Below the pieces are notes generated by a model. That model did not search any database, was not told the origin of the DNA, and saw nothing but the letters and a program-made list of their open reading frames with translations. Position numbers and translations under genes: made by a program. A stretch of DNA of 64,000 nt from UBA5066 sp046331465 (lineage in GTDB: Bacteria; Acidobacteriota; Thermoanaerobaculia; UBA5066): the NCBI GenBank assembly GCA_046331465.1, contig JAXLQV010000004.1, positions 62,001 to 126,000 on the forward strand, read 5' to 3'. Positions within the stretch are counted from its first letter, which is position 1. The number at the start of each line of letters is the position of its first letter. Below are positions 39,041 to 47,380 of this stretch, piece by piece.

Positions 39041-41788
39041 ATGCTCGGACGGTCGGAGGCCCGGAAGGTCCCCTTCCTGCTGGTCGCGATCCTCGTCCTC
39101 TCCGCCCCGGCGGGCGCGGCCGACACGGTCGTCTACGACGACCAGCTCCGGAACGGCTTCCAGGACTGGACCGGAGCCTGGACGACCTACAGCCTCACGC
39201 AGACGTCCGTCGTCCACACGGGGACGAAGGCCATCTCGTTCGTCCCGGGAAGCGACTACTCCGGCGTCTTCTTCCACTCGCCCACTTCGCTCTCGCCGGC
39301 GTCCTACGCGAAGCTCTCGTTCTGGGTGAACGGAGGGGCGACGGGAGGCCAGAAGCTGCAGGTGGCGCTCCTCGTCTCGGGGAGCGCGACCGGGACGGAA
39401 GTCCAGCTGGGAACGTATTTCGGGGGCGGGGGAGTCCCGGCGAACGCCTGGAGCCTCGTCGAGGTGACGATGGCGACGTTCGGGCCGCCGGGGAGCTTCG
39501 ACGGCGTCTGGATCCGCTCGTCCCTCGGGTCGAACCAGCCGACCGTCTACGTCGACGACCTCGTCCTCGTCGCGGCGGCCGCGCCCCCTCCGCCCGGGAC
39601 GGTGACGGTCGCGGTCGACCCCGCGCAGGACCGCCGCGCGGTGAGCCCCCTCATCTTCGGCGTGAACTGGGGCGGCGGCGCCCAGCTGGCGCGGATGAAG
39701 TTCCCGGTCCGCCGCTGGGGCGGCACGCCGACGAGCCGCTACAACTGGCAGAACAACGCCTGGAACGCCGGGAACGACTACCTCTACCTCAACAACGCCG
39801 CCGGGCCGAGCGCCGACGCCTTCATCACCGAGACGCGGAACTCCGGGAGCGAGCCGTTGATGGCCGTGCCGATCCTGGGCTGGGTCGCGAAGGACAGCTT
39901 CTCGTACGGCTTCTCGATCGGGAAGTACGGGGCGATGCACGGGAACGAGTGCTCGCTCTTCGGGAACTTCGGCGGCTGCAACGGCGACATGGGGGACGGC
40001 TTCCACGCCGACATGAGCCCGGTCGCCGGGAACGACCCGCTCGACACCTCGACCGCCTCGACGAGCGCCCTCGCGACGGCCTGGAAGGCGCACATCGCGG
40101 CGAACACCGGGTCGGCGGCGGCCGGCGGCGTGAAGTACTTCGGCCTCGACAACGAGCCGATGCTCTGGAACTACTCGCACCGCGACGTCCACCCGGCGGG
40201 AGTCACCTACGACGAGCACTGGCAGAAGGGGCGGGACACCGCCGCCGCGCTGAAGGCCGCCGACCCGGCCGTCCAGGTCGTCGGCCCGAACGAGTGGGGC
40301 TGGTGCGGCTGGCTCGACTCCTCGGCGGACTACTCGGCCCCGGGCGGGAGCTGCTTCGTCCTCGGCCCCGACGCGGCGGCCCACGGGAACCAGCCGTTCT
40401 CCGCCTGGTGGCTCGCGCAGGCGAAGGCGTACGAGCAGGCGCACGGCGTCCGGCTCGTCGACTACTTCTCGCTCCACTACTACCCGCAGGGTGACGCCGT
40501 GGCGCTGTCGGACCCGAACGGCGACACCGCGGCGACGCAGGCCCTGCGCCTGCGCGCGCTGAAGGAGCTCTACGACCCGGGCTGGGTCTCCGAGTCGTGG
40601 ATCGACCAGCCGATCGACCTGATCCCGCGGATGCGCCAGTGGATCGCCGACAACTACCCGGGGACGAAGCTCGCGATCGGCGAGTACAACTTCGGCGACG
40701 TCGGCGTCTCGAGCGCGCTGGCCCAGGCGGAGGCGCTCGCGATCTTCGCCCGCGAGGGCGTGGACCTGGCGCTGCGCTGGGAGGCGCCGGCCGAGGGCAC
40801 GCTGATCGAGGACGCCTTCTCGCTCTACATGAACTACGACGGCGCGGGGGCGAAGGTGAGCGGCACGGCCGTCCGCTGCGTCTCCTCGGACGTCGACTCC
40901 GTCGGCGCCTACACGATCCAGGGGGCGAACGGGACGCTCCACGTCCTCCTCTTCAACAAGGCGACGTCGAGCGTCGACGCGCAGCTCTCCGCCGCAGGGG
41001 GCTTCGGGCCGACGGCGAGCCTCTACCGCTTCTCGGGCGCGGCGAGGCTCGCGGCCGCCGGCTCCGCGATCACCGGCGGTGGGCCGTTCACGCTGACCCT
41101 CCCGGCGCGCTCGGCCACGCTCGCGGTCATAGCGCCGGCCGTCGTCACGCCTCCGCCGACGGTTCTCACGTTCACGGCGACGCCGCAGGCGCTCCCGGCG
41201 GCGGGCAGCTCGACGCTCGCCTGGACGACGCAGGACACGGACGCCGTCACGGTCTCGGGCGTCGCGGGCTCGTTCGCGCCGAACGCGAGCACGGACGTCT
41301 CCGTGGCGGCGACGACGACCTACACCATGACGGCCACGGGGCCGGGGGGAACGGCGAACGCGCAGGTCACGGTGACGGTCCAGCCCGCGCCGCCCGGCGG
41401 CGTCTCCTTCTACACGCTGACCCCGTGCCGGATCGTCGACACCCGGGTCGGCACCGCGGACGGCCTCCACGCGCCGATCCTCGCCCCGTCCCCCGCGGTC
41501 CGGACGCTCGCGATCCCGGCCGGCCTCTGCGGGATACCCGCGGACGCCGGCGCCCTCTCGGTCAACTACACGGTCGTCTCACCCGCGAGCGCGGGCGACC
41601 TGAAGGCGTGGGCGGCGACCGAGGCCGCCCAGCCCGTCGCGACGGTCCTCTCGTTCGGGGCCGGCCGGACTCGCGCCAACAACGGCATCCTCCGGCTCTC
41701 GTCCGACGGGACGCGCTCCTTCGACCTTCTCCTCGCCGCGAACCAGTCGGCCCACTTCGTCCTCGACGTCAACGGCTACTTCCGCTGA
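39041..41788 (+). CDS. Secreted GH44 beta-glucanase, multidomain
   Basis: The protein has 915 residues with a signal peptide (to about Ala28). An N-terminal beta-sandwich of about 150 residues (GFQDWTGAWTTYS, AKLSFWVNGGATGG) is probably carbohydrate-binding. The GH44 catalytic domain (about 190-570) has VSPLIFGVNWGGG, RRWGGTPTSRYNWQNNAWN, GLDNEPMLW (acid/base Glu372) and AIGEYNFGD (nucleophile Glu548). A C-terminal beta-domain, an Ig-like module (about 705-785) and a final module (from about 787) starting YTLTPCRIVDTR follow. GH44 enzymes are endoglucanases/xyloglucanases, so plant beta-glucan is the likely substrate. GAGGAGG lies 5 nt before the ATG. The gene is not linked to other cellulose genes here. 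Confidence 0.93.
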   Translation: MLGRSEARKVPFLLVAILVLSAPAGAADTVVYDDQLRNGFQDWTGAWTTYSLTQTSVVHTGTKAISFVPGSDYSGVFFHSPTSLSPASYAKLSFWVNGGATGGQKLQVALLVSGSATGTEVQLGTYFGGGGVPANAWSLVEVTMATFGPPGSFDGVWIRSSLGSNQPTVYVDDLVLVAAAAPPPPGTVTVAVDPAQDRRAVSPLIFGVNWGGGAQLARMKFPVRRWGGTPTSRYNWQNNAWNAGNDYLYLNNAAGPSADAFITETRNSGSEPLMAVPILGWVAKDSFSYGFSIGKYGAMHGNECSLFGNFGGCNGDMGDGFHADMSPVAGNDPLDTSTASTSALATAWKAHIAANTGSAAAGGVKYFGLDNEPMLWNYSHRDVHPAGVTYDEHWQKGRDTAAALKAADPAVQVVGPNEWGWCGWLDSSADYSAPGGSCFVLGPDAAAHGNQPFSAWWLAQAKAYEQAHGVRLVDYFSLHYYPQGDAVALSDPNGDTAATQALRLRALKELYDPGWVSESWIDQPIDLIPRMRQWIADNYPGTKLAIGEYNFGDVGVSSALAQAEALAIFAREGVDLALRWEAPAEGTLIEDAFSLYMNYDGAGAKVSGTAVRCVSSDVDSVGAYTIQGANGTLHVLLFNKATSSVDAQLSAAGGFGPTASLYRFSGAARLAAAGSAITGGGPFTLTLPARSATLAVIAPAVVTPPPTVLTFTATPQALPAAGSSTLAWTTQDTDAVTVSGVAGSFAPNASTDVSVAATTTYTMTATGPGGTANAQVTVTVQPAPPGGVSFYTLTPCRIVDTRVGTADGLHAPILAPSPAVRTLAIPAGLCGIPADAGALSVNYTVVSPASAGDLKAWAATEAAQPVATVLSFGAGRTRANNGILRLSSDGTRSFDLLLAANQSAHFVLDVNGYFR

Positions 41789-41802
41789 CGCCGCGGGCGC
41801 GA

Positions 41803-43836
41803 CTACTCCCCGGCCGGCGCGAGCTCCACGCGGCACCCCTCGAGGCCGCCGGGAGGGACCTCGCAGCCGGCGGCTTCGTTGAATGGTGAGCCTCCCGACG
41901 AGAGGAGCCATCGGCCGGGGGCGGGGACGCGCGTCGAGAAGGTCCCGGAGGAGTCGGTCAGGGCGTCGGTCGAGGGCGAGCCTTCGAGGGAGAAGCCGAC
42001 GACCTCGGAAGCGACGGGCCGGCCGCCGCGCGTGACGACGCCCGAGAGGCGGATGCCGTCGCAGCCGAGAGAGACCTGCGCCGTCTCCCCTTCCTTCACC
42101 TCGACCGCGGCGCGGACCTGGCCGCTCCAGTCGAAGGTGGAGTCCGGGTTCGCGGGATCGCGGAATCGCCAGCTCCTCACGAACGTGAGCGTGCCGGCCT
42201 CGGCGTTCTCGAGGACGAAACCGCCCGACGCGTCGACCTCCGCCTGGTTCTGGTTCGAGAAACCTCCGCCCTGTCCGTACCAGATCGCCATGCTCGCGAT
42301 CTCCCACGCCGTTCCGCAGGCGCGCCCCGTCACGCGCCCGCCGCGCCCGAGGAGGACGTCGACGGAATCGGCCTCGGTCTCGACCCTCATCGTCCGCGGC
42401 GAGAAGCCGTCCCTCCGGGCGGTGAGCGTCACGTCGCGACCGGGGAGGATCCCGGTGAGCCGGAAGCTCCCGTCCGCCTCGGACGTCGCCGACACCCCGC
42501 CGAGCTCGCCGGGCGCGTCGGTCTTCCACGAGGCCTCGAGCCTCGCGCCGGGAACGGGCGCGCCACCGTCGGCCCGCAGGACGCGGCCCGTCAGAACCCG
42601 CCCCTTCCGGACGACGAGGTCGCCGAGGTCGGCCTCACCGCGGGGCTCCTCCTCGCCAAGCGGCTCGAGGATCCGCGGCTCGGCGAGGAGGCCCTGGCGC
42701 CCGGGCTCGACCCGGACCGAGGCGGGGAGGTTCCGGAAGAACGAGAACGTACCGTCAACGCCGCTCGTCACGTCCGCGGCGTGCCCCTCGACCATCGTGC
42801 TCCGCCGTTCGTTTCCCCGCGCGTCCGTCGTCACCTTCGTCGTCACGTAGGTCACGGCGACGGGGACGCCCGCGAGCGGCGCCCCCGTGTCGTCGACGAG
42901 CCGGCCGGAGACGTGCTGGGCGCGGACGAGGACGACCTCGAGCCGCGTCTCGCCGCCCAGCGTGCCGCGGGCCTCCTCGTGCCCGGAGGCCGACGCGCTG
43001 AAGGCGAAAGACTCGTCGACCGGCAGCCCGGTGACGGTAAAGCTGCCGTCGCTCCCGCTCAGCGTGGACCGGTCGACGGCCCCGGGCCGCCCGGCGACGG
43101 GCGGGCCCGAGCAGAGCCGGACGCGCGCGCCGGGGACGACGGAGCCGAGGTCGTCGCGGACGGCGCCGGCGACGGAGCGTCCCGCCGCGACCGTCGTCGA
43201 GCCGGCGTCGACGGGCGTCTCGCCGACCTTCACGAGCTTTCCCCCGGCGGCGAGCGACGGTCCTTCCCACGAGAGGACCCAGTCGCCGGGCGGCACGTCC
43301 TCGAGGACGACGGCGTTCGGCGACGGCCGCGGGGCGAGCGTCGTCGTCCGCTCGGCAAGGAGTCGTCCCCTCGTGCCGGCCTTCGGGTCGATCGTCTCCT
43401 TCAGCGAGACGGTCAGCTTCTCGCTCCGCTTCTCGTCGGGGGAGAGGAAGACCGCGCGGACCGACCCCTTCGCCTTCAGCGTCGCCTCGACGGAGGCCGC
43501 CCCGGGCGCGAGGACGACGTCGGCCGGCTCGAACGCCCGCGCGGTGACGCGCAGCGTCACGGGAGCCCCGGTGGCCGGGACCTCGGCGACGAAGCGGTCC
43601 TTCCCCGGGCGGAGCGCGACCTTCGCGCAGGCCGGGAGGAGGCAGGCTGAAACGTCCTTCACGGGCCGCCCGATCCGGTCCACGGCCGTCACCGCCACGG
43701 TCCGGTTCGGGGGCGGGTCTGCCGCCAGCACCGCGTGCGCGGCGAGGAAGAGGACCGGCGCGAGGGGGCGAACGGCGCGTCCTCGCGAGCGAACGGCGGG
43801 AGACGGCGCGGTCTTCGAGGAGCGGAGGCACGGCAT
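41803..43836 (-). CDS. Exported carboxypeptidase-regulatory-like (Ig-like) repeat protein
   Basis: The protein has 677 residues with a basic N-region and hydrophobic segment (LAPVLFLAAHAVLAA) as signal peptide. The body is a string of about six beta-sandwich repeats of the carboxypeptidase-regulatory/DUF4198 type, each with a V.G.V.D..G.P..GA.V core, a S..DG.F.. turn and an LP.G end (SVAGAVRDDLGSVVPGARVRL, VSGRLVDDTGAPLAGVPVAV, LTGRVLRADGGAPVPGARLEA, LSGVVTRGGRPVASEVVGF). No catalytic residues are seen. Four Cys residues in the last third may form disulfides. Such proteins act as periplasmic or surface scaffolds; the function is unknown. It is convergent with GH44 (14-bp gap). A TAGACT box lies 10 nt before the ATG. 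Confidence 0.75.
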   Translation of the reverse strand: MPCLRSSKTAPSPAVRSRGRAVRPLAPVLFLAAHAVLAADPPPNRTVAVTAVDRIGRPVKDVSACLLPACAKVALRPGKDRFVAEVPATGAPVTLRVTARAFEPADVVLAPGAASVEATLKAKGSVRAVFLSPDEKRSEKLTVSLKETIDPKAGTRGRLLAERTTTLAPRPSPNAVVLEDVPPGDWVLSWEGPSLAAGGKLVKVGETPVDAGSTTVAAGRSVAGAVRDDLGSVVPGARVRLCSGPPVAGRPGAVDRSTLSGSDGSFTVTGLPVDESFAFSASASGHEEARGTLGGETRLEVVLVRAQHVSGRLVDDTGAPLAGVPVAVTYVTTKVTTDARGNERRSTMVEGHAADVTSGVDGTFSFFRNLPASVRVEPGRQGLLAEPRILEPLGEEEPRGEADLGDLVVRKGRVLTGRVLRADGGAPVPGARLEASWKTDAPGELGGVSATSEADGSFRLTGILPGRDVTLTARRDGFSPRTMRVETEADSVDVLLGRGGRVTGRACGTAWEIASMAIWYGQGGGFSNQNQAEVDASGGFVLENAEAGTLTFVRSWRFRDPANPDSTFDWSGQVRAAVEVKEGETAQVSLGCDGIRLSGVVTRGGRPVASEVVGFSLEGSPSTDALTDSSGTFSTRVPAPGRWLLSSGGSPFNEAAGCEVPPGGLEGCRVELAPAGE

Positions 43837-43845
43837 CGTGCCGGC

Positions 43846-43851
43846 AGTCTA
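43846..43851 (-). promoter_or_regulatory. -10 box TAGACT of the Ig-like repeat protein gene
   Basis: A TANNNT box lies 10 nt before the ATG at 43836, consistent with a leaderless transcript separate from kdgK upstream. Confidence 0.35.
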
Positions 43852-43919
43852 CCGACGGGCCGCCGGGCGCGCCCCGGGGAGGCGTCGCCGCGGAGCACCG
43901 CGAGGCCGGACGGCCCGGC

Positions 43920-44948
43920 CTAACGCCTCACGCGCCCGCTCGCGTCCCCGCCGGCGAGGCGGTCCACCTCGTCGACCGACACCCTGTTGAAGTCGCCCGG
44001 GATCGACTGCTTGAGGGCGCTTGCGGCCACCGCGAACCGGAGCGCCTCGGCCGGCGGGCGCCCCGTGACGAGGCCGTAGATCAGCCCCGCGGCGAAGGAG
44101 TCGCCGCCGCCGATCCGGTCGACGAGCGTGACGTCGAAGCGGGGGCCGACGTGGAACGCCTCCGCCGCGGCGTCCCAGAGGACGGCGCTCCAGCCGTTCC
44201 GGCTCGCCGAGAGGCTCTCGCGCAGCGTGATCGCGACGAGGGAGACGCCCAGCTCGCGCGCGACCCGGGTCGCGGTCTCGCGGTAGGCGGCGACGTCGAG
44301 GCTCCCGGACGTGACGTCGGCTCCGGCGACGTCGATCCCGAGGCACGCCTGCACGTCCTCCTCGTTCGCGACGATCAGGTCGGCGCGCGCCGCGAGCGGG
44401 CGCATCACGCCCCGGGCCTCGCTCTCGGTCCAGAGCTTCCGCCGGTAGTTCAGGTCGATGGAGACGCGCGCCCCGGCCGCGCGGGCCGCGTCGACCGCCT
44501 CGGCGGTCGCCGCGGAGACGCCCGGCCCTAGGGCGGGCGTGATGCCGGTGACGTGGAACGCGTCCGCGCCCGCGAGGAGGCGCGGCCAGTCGAAGGTGCC
44601 CGGCTTCGTCTCGGAGACGGAGGAGCCGGCGCGGTCGTAGATCACGTCCCCCCCGCGCTGGCTCGCCCCCGTCTCGGCGAAGTAGACGCCGAGCCGCGCG
44701 CCGCCGCGGAGGACGCCGTCGACGTTCACCCCCTCGGCGCGGAGCGCCTTCAGCGCGGCCTCGCCGACGGCGTTCGCCGGGACGCGCGAGACCCAGCGGC
44801 TGTCGAGGCCGAAGCGCGCGAGGCTGACGGCGACGTTCGCCTCGCCCCCGCCGAACGTCGCGGAGAGGAGGGGCGACTGGAAGAAGCGCTCGAACCCGGG
44901 CGGGCTGAGCCGCAGCATGACCTCGCCGAACGTGACGACTCTCTTCAT
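43920..44948 (-). CDS. kdgK: 2-dehydro-3-deoxygluconokinase (KDG kinase)
   Basis: The product phosphorylates 2-keto-3-deoxygluconate to KDPG with ATP in the cytoplasm. It is a 342-residue PfkB-family protein with TFGEVMLRLSPPG, the substrate-pocket FGGGEANVAVSLARFG, SIDLNYRRKLW, ANEEDVQACLG and the catalytic DRIGGGDSFAAGLIYGL, where the Asp of GGD is the general base. Length and the FGGGEANVA and YRRKLW segments are typical of KDG kinases. The start overlaps the stop of eda by 4 nt (ATGA), so the two are translationally coupled. It is the last gene of the kduD-eda-kdgK operon. Confidence 0.93.
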   Translation of the reverse strand: MKRVVTFGEVMLRLSPPGFERFFQSPLLSATFGGGEANVAVSLARFGLDSRWVSRVPANAVGEAALKALRAEGVNVDGVLRGGARLGVYFAETGASQRGGDVIYDRAGSSVSETKPGTFDWPRLLAGADAFHVTGITPALGPGVSAATAEAVDAARAAGARVSIDLNYRRKLWTESEARGVMRPLAARADLIVANEEDVQACLGIDVAGADVTSGSLDVAAYRETATRVARELGVSLVAITLRESLSASRNGWSAVLWDAAAEAFHVGPRFDVTLVDRIGGGDSFAAGLIYGLVTGRPPAEALRFAVAASALKQSIPGDFNRVSVDEVDRLAGGDASGRVRR

Positions 44949-45595
44949 CGCGCGCTCCGCGCCGCGGCGACGGCCGCGACGAACTCCCGGGCCCGTGAGG
45001 TGATCTCGGAGAAGCGGCCGGCCGCGGCGAGCGCCGGGTCGACGAGCGCGGTGCCGACGCCGACGGCGACGGCGCCCGCGCGGATCCACTCGCCCGCGTT
45101 CGCGAGCGAGACGCCGCCCGTCGGCATGAGCCTGAGCTGCGGGAGGGGGCCGCGCAGGTCTCGGAAGTAGGACGGGCCGAGCGCCGTGGCGGGGAAGACC
45201 TTCACGACGTCGGCCCCCGCCTCCCAGGCGGTGAGGATCTCGGTCGGGGAGAAGCAGCCCGGCATCGCGGCGGCGCCGAGCTCGTGGCAGGCGGCGACGA
45301 GCCCGATGCGGAGGACCGGGCTGACGACGTAGCGGGCCCCGGCCGCGACGGCGGCGCGGGCCGTCTCCGCGTCGAGGACCGTGCCGGCGCCGAGGACGAC
45401 CTCCGGCGGGAGCGTCGGCGCGATCTCGGCGATCCGCCCGATCGCACCCGGGACGGACATCGTCACCTCGAGCGCGCGGACGCCCCCATCCGCGAGGGCG
45501 TCGACCACGGCACGGAGCGACGCCGCCTCCTTCAGGCGGATGACGGCGACGACGCCGGCGGCCTCGAGGGCGGAGACGGTCGCGGCGCGGTCCAC
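44945..45595 (-). CDS. eda: KDPG aldolase (2-dehydro-3-deoxy-phosphogluconate aldolase)
   Basis: The product cleaves KDPG to pyruvate and glyceraldehyde-3-phosphate. It has 216 residues forming a class I aldolase TIM barrel. The Schiff-base Lys132 is in VVKVFPA and Glu43 in ALEVT is the base; both agree with E. coli Eda (Lys133, Glu45) within two residues. GAGTVL, SPV, MPGCFSPTE and MPTGGVS are the other family blocks. The start is GTG at 45595, 13 bp after the kduD stop, with GGGAGG in between. Sitting between kduD and kdgK, it completes the route from uronates to central metabolism. Confidence 0.95.
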   Translation of the reverse strand: MDRAATVSALEAAGVVAVIRLKEAASLRAVVDALADGGVRALEVTMSVPGAIGRIAEIAPTLPPEVVLGAGTVLDAETARAAVAAGARYVVSPVLRIGLVAACHELGAAAMPGCFSPTEILTAWEAGADVVKVFPATALGPSYFRDLRGPLPQLRLMPTGGVSLANAGEWIRAGAVAVGVGTALVDPALAAAGRFSEITSRAREFVAAVAAARSAR

Positions 45596-45608
45596 CTCGT
45601 CGCCCTCC

Positions 45609-46376
45609 CTACCGCGCGAGCCAGCCGCCGTCGACGACGAGGACGTGACCCGTGACGTAGTCGCTCGCGGGGGAGGCGAGGAAGACGACGGCGCCGGCGA
45701 GGTCGGACGGCTCTCCCCAGCGCCCCGTCGGGATCCGCTCCAGGATCGCGCGACTCCGCGCCGGGTCGGCGCGGAGCGGTGCCGTGTTGTCGGTCGCCAT
45801 GTAGCCGGGGGCGATCGCGTTGACCTGGATCCCCCTCGGCGCCCACTCGTTCGCGAAGGCCTTCGTGAGCTGCGCGAGGCCCCCTTTGGCCGCGGTGTAG
45901 GAGGGGACGAGGATCCCTCCCTGGAAGGAGAGGAGCGAGGCGACGTTCACGATCTTCCCGCGCGCCCCGCGCGTGATGAGCCGGCGCCCCACCTCCCGCG
46001 CGAGGCGGAACGGGCTCGAGAGGTTCACGGCGAGGACGAGGTCCCACTCCTCGTCGGAGTGCTCCGCGGCGGGCTTCCGGCGGATCGTCCCCGCGTTGTT
46101 CACGAGGACGTCGACCGGCCCGAGGGCGGCCTCGGCCTCCCCGACGAGGCGCACGGCCGTCTCGGGGAGCGAGAGGTCGCCGACGACGGACGCGGCGCGC
46201 CGCCCGTGGGCCCGGACGGCGGCCATCGTCTCCCCGGGGGGAGCGTCGAAGCCGTGGCAGACGACGTCGGCGCCGGCGGAGGCGAGCGCCTCGGCCATCG
46301 CGCCGCCGAGCCCCCCGGTGGCTCCGGTGACGAGGGCGACGCGGCCGTCGAGGCGGAAGAGCGAGGTCGTGTCCAT
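45609..46376 (-). CDS. kduD: 2-dehydro-3-deoxy-D-gluconate 5-dehydrogenase
   Basis: This is a 255-residue short-chain dehydrogenase that matches E. coli KduD closely: NNAGTIRRKPA, IVNVASLLSFQGGILVPSYTAAKGG (catalytic Tyr and Lys) and NAIAPGYMATDNTAPLRAD. SDYVTGHVLVVDGGWLAR is at the C-terminus. The cofactor motif is TGATGGLGG. KduD reduces 2,5-diketo-3-deoxygluconate to KDG, the step after KduI in unsaturated uronate breakdown. It is the first gene of the minus-strand operon. Its promoter (TAGAAT, 8 nt from the ATG) abuts a GGTCAGACC palindrome, a likely operator for the divergent FCD regulator. Confidence 0.92.
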   Translation of the reverse strand: MDTTSLFRLDGRVALVTGATGGLGGAMAEALASAGADVVCHGFDAPPGETMAAVRAHGRRAASVVGDLSLPETAVRLVGEAEAALGPVDVLVNNAGTIRRKPAAEHSDEEWDLVLAVNLSSPFRLAREVGRRLITRGARGKIVNVASLLSFQGGILVPSYTAAKGGLAQLTKAFANEWAPRGIQVNAIAPGYMATDNTAPLRADPARSRAILERIPTGRWGEPSDLAGAVVFLASPASDYVTGHVLVVDGGWLAR

Positions 46377-46383
46377 GGCGGAG

Positions 46384-46389
46384 ATTCTA
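46384..46389 (-). promoter_or_regulatory. -10 box TAGAAT of kduD
   Basis: On the minus strand the box lies 8 nt before the ATG, a leaderless-type promoter. The operator-like palindrome starts 4 bp upstream of it. Confidence 0.5.
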
Positions 46390-46392
46390 TAT

Positions 46393-46401
46393 GGTCAGAC
46401 C
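46393..46401. promoter_or_regulatory. GGTCAGACC palindrome, candidate operator 1
   Basis: It reads ATGGTCAGACCTT, close to the FCD/FadR-type operator pattern T-N-G-T-N3-A-C-N-A. It sits between the -10 and -35 positions of kduD, so binding would block that promoter. Confidence 0.55.
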
Positions 46402-46600
46402 TTTTGTGTGAACCGGCGCCGCCGACGCACCAGAGGGCGACCTCCGGGAAGCGGGGCGCGGGCCCGTCCGGACGGGTCGGAAGGTCTCGCGGCCGCGAAA
46501 ATCGTGGATCCCGGCCGTTCCGCGCGCGCCGGCCGATCCTTCCTCCTTGACTCCTCCCGGCACGGATGCTATCCCTTCCGTGGACCACTTGGAGGCAGCC

Positions 46601-47380
46601 ATGAAAAAAGGTCAGACCGCAGAGCCGGGCAAGCCGAAGTCCGAGGGCGCCGTCGGCGCCAAGGTCGTCGAGCACGTCCGCCGGCTCATCGAGGACGGGA
46701 GCCTCCACCCGGGCGACCGCCTCCCCGCCGAGAGGGACCTGGCGCTCCAGATCAAGGTGAGCCGCCCGTCGCTCCGGTCGGGCCTCCGGACGCTCCAGGC
46801 GATGGGGGTGATCGAGGCGCGGCAGGGCTCGGGGACCTACATCGCGGACGGTCCCCCGAAGCTCGGCGACGGCCCGCTCCGCTTCCTCGCGGCGCTCCAC
46901 GGCTTCACGCGCGACGAGATGTTCGAGGCGCGCCGCGTCCTCGAGGTGGGGACGGCGGGGCTCGCGGCCGAGCGGGCGACGCACGAGCACATCGCGCTCA
47001 TCGCGGACGAGGTGACGAGCATGTTCGCCACGCTCGACGACCCGCAGGCCTTCCTCGTCCACGACCTCCAGTTCCACCGCGTCGTCGCGGCCGGCTCGGG
47101 AAACCCGGTCCTCGGGACGCTCATCGACACGCTCGCCGAGCTCGTCTTCGAGTACCGGCGGGTGACGGTCCAGCGCGCCCGGGACCTCCGGGAGTCGGCG
47201 GAGCTCCACCGGAGGATCTACATGGCGATCCGGGACCGGAACCCCGACGAGGCGCGGCGCCTCATGGGCGAGCACCTCGCGGCGGCCCGGCAGGCGCAGG
47301 CCGCCGAGGAGGAGCCCGCGACGCCGGCGGCCGTGGCCGCGGCGGCGGCCAGCAGGGCCCGGGCCCGGAGGGCGAAGTGA
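46601..47380 (+). CDS. GntR-family transcriptional regulator, FadR/FCD type
   Basis: The protein has 259 residues. The N-terminal winged helix is GDRLPAERDLALQIKVSRPSLRSGLRTLQAMGVIEARQGSGTYI. The C-terminal all-helical FCD ligand domain carries the usual Asp/His metal-site residues in DLQFHRVV and HRRIY. Such regulators in uronate loci respond to uronates or KDG derivatives and usually repress. The ATG at 46601 has GGAGG 5 nt upstream. A GGTCAGACC palindrome lies within codons 4-6 of this gene, suggesting autoregulation, with further copies before kduD and near the receptor operon. Its last codon overlaps the next gene (GTGA). An Ala/Arg-rich tail of about 25 residues is unusual. Confidence 0.9.
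   Translation: MKKGQTAEPGKPKSEGAVGAKVVEHVRRLIEDGSLHPGDRLPAERDLALQIKVSRPSLRSGLRTLQAMGVIEARQGSGTYIADGPPKLGDGPLRFLAALHGFTRDEMFEARRVLEVGTAGLAAERATHEHIALIADEVTSMFATLDDPQAFLVHDLQFHRVVAAGSGNPVLGTLIDTLAELVFEYRRVTVQRARDLRESAELHRRIYMAIRDRNPDEARRLMGEHLAAARQAQAAEEEPATPAAVAAAAASRARARRAK
46610..46618. promoter_or_regulatory. GGTCAGACC palindrome, candidate operator 2
   Basis: The same 9-mer as at 46393, placed inside the first codons of the regulator gene, about 35 bp downstream of its probable -10 (TATCCC at 46570). Binding here could act as a roadblock. Confidence 0.5.

Noticed and set aside
44151..46550. Plus-strand open frames opposite kdgK-eda-kduD
   Set aside because: They are antisense shadows rich in Arg/Gly/Asp; the minus-strand genes have catalytic motifs and overlapping start/stop signals.
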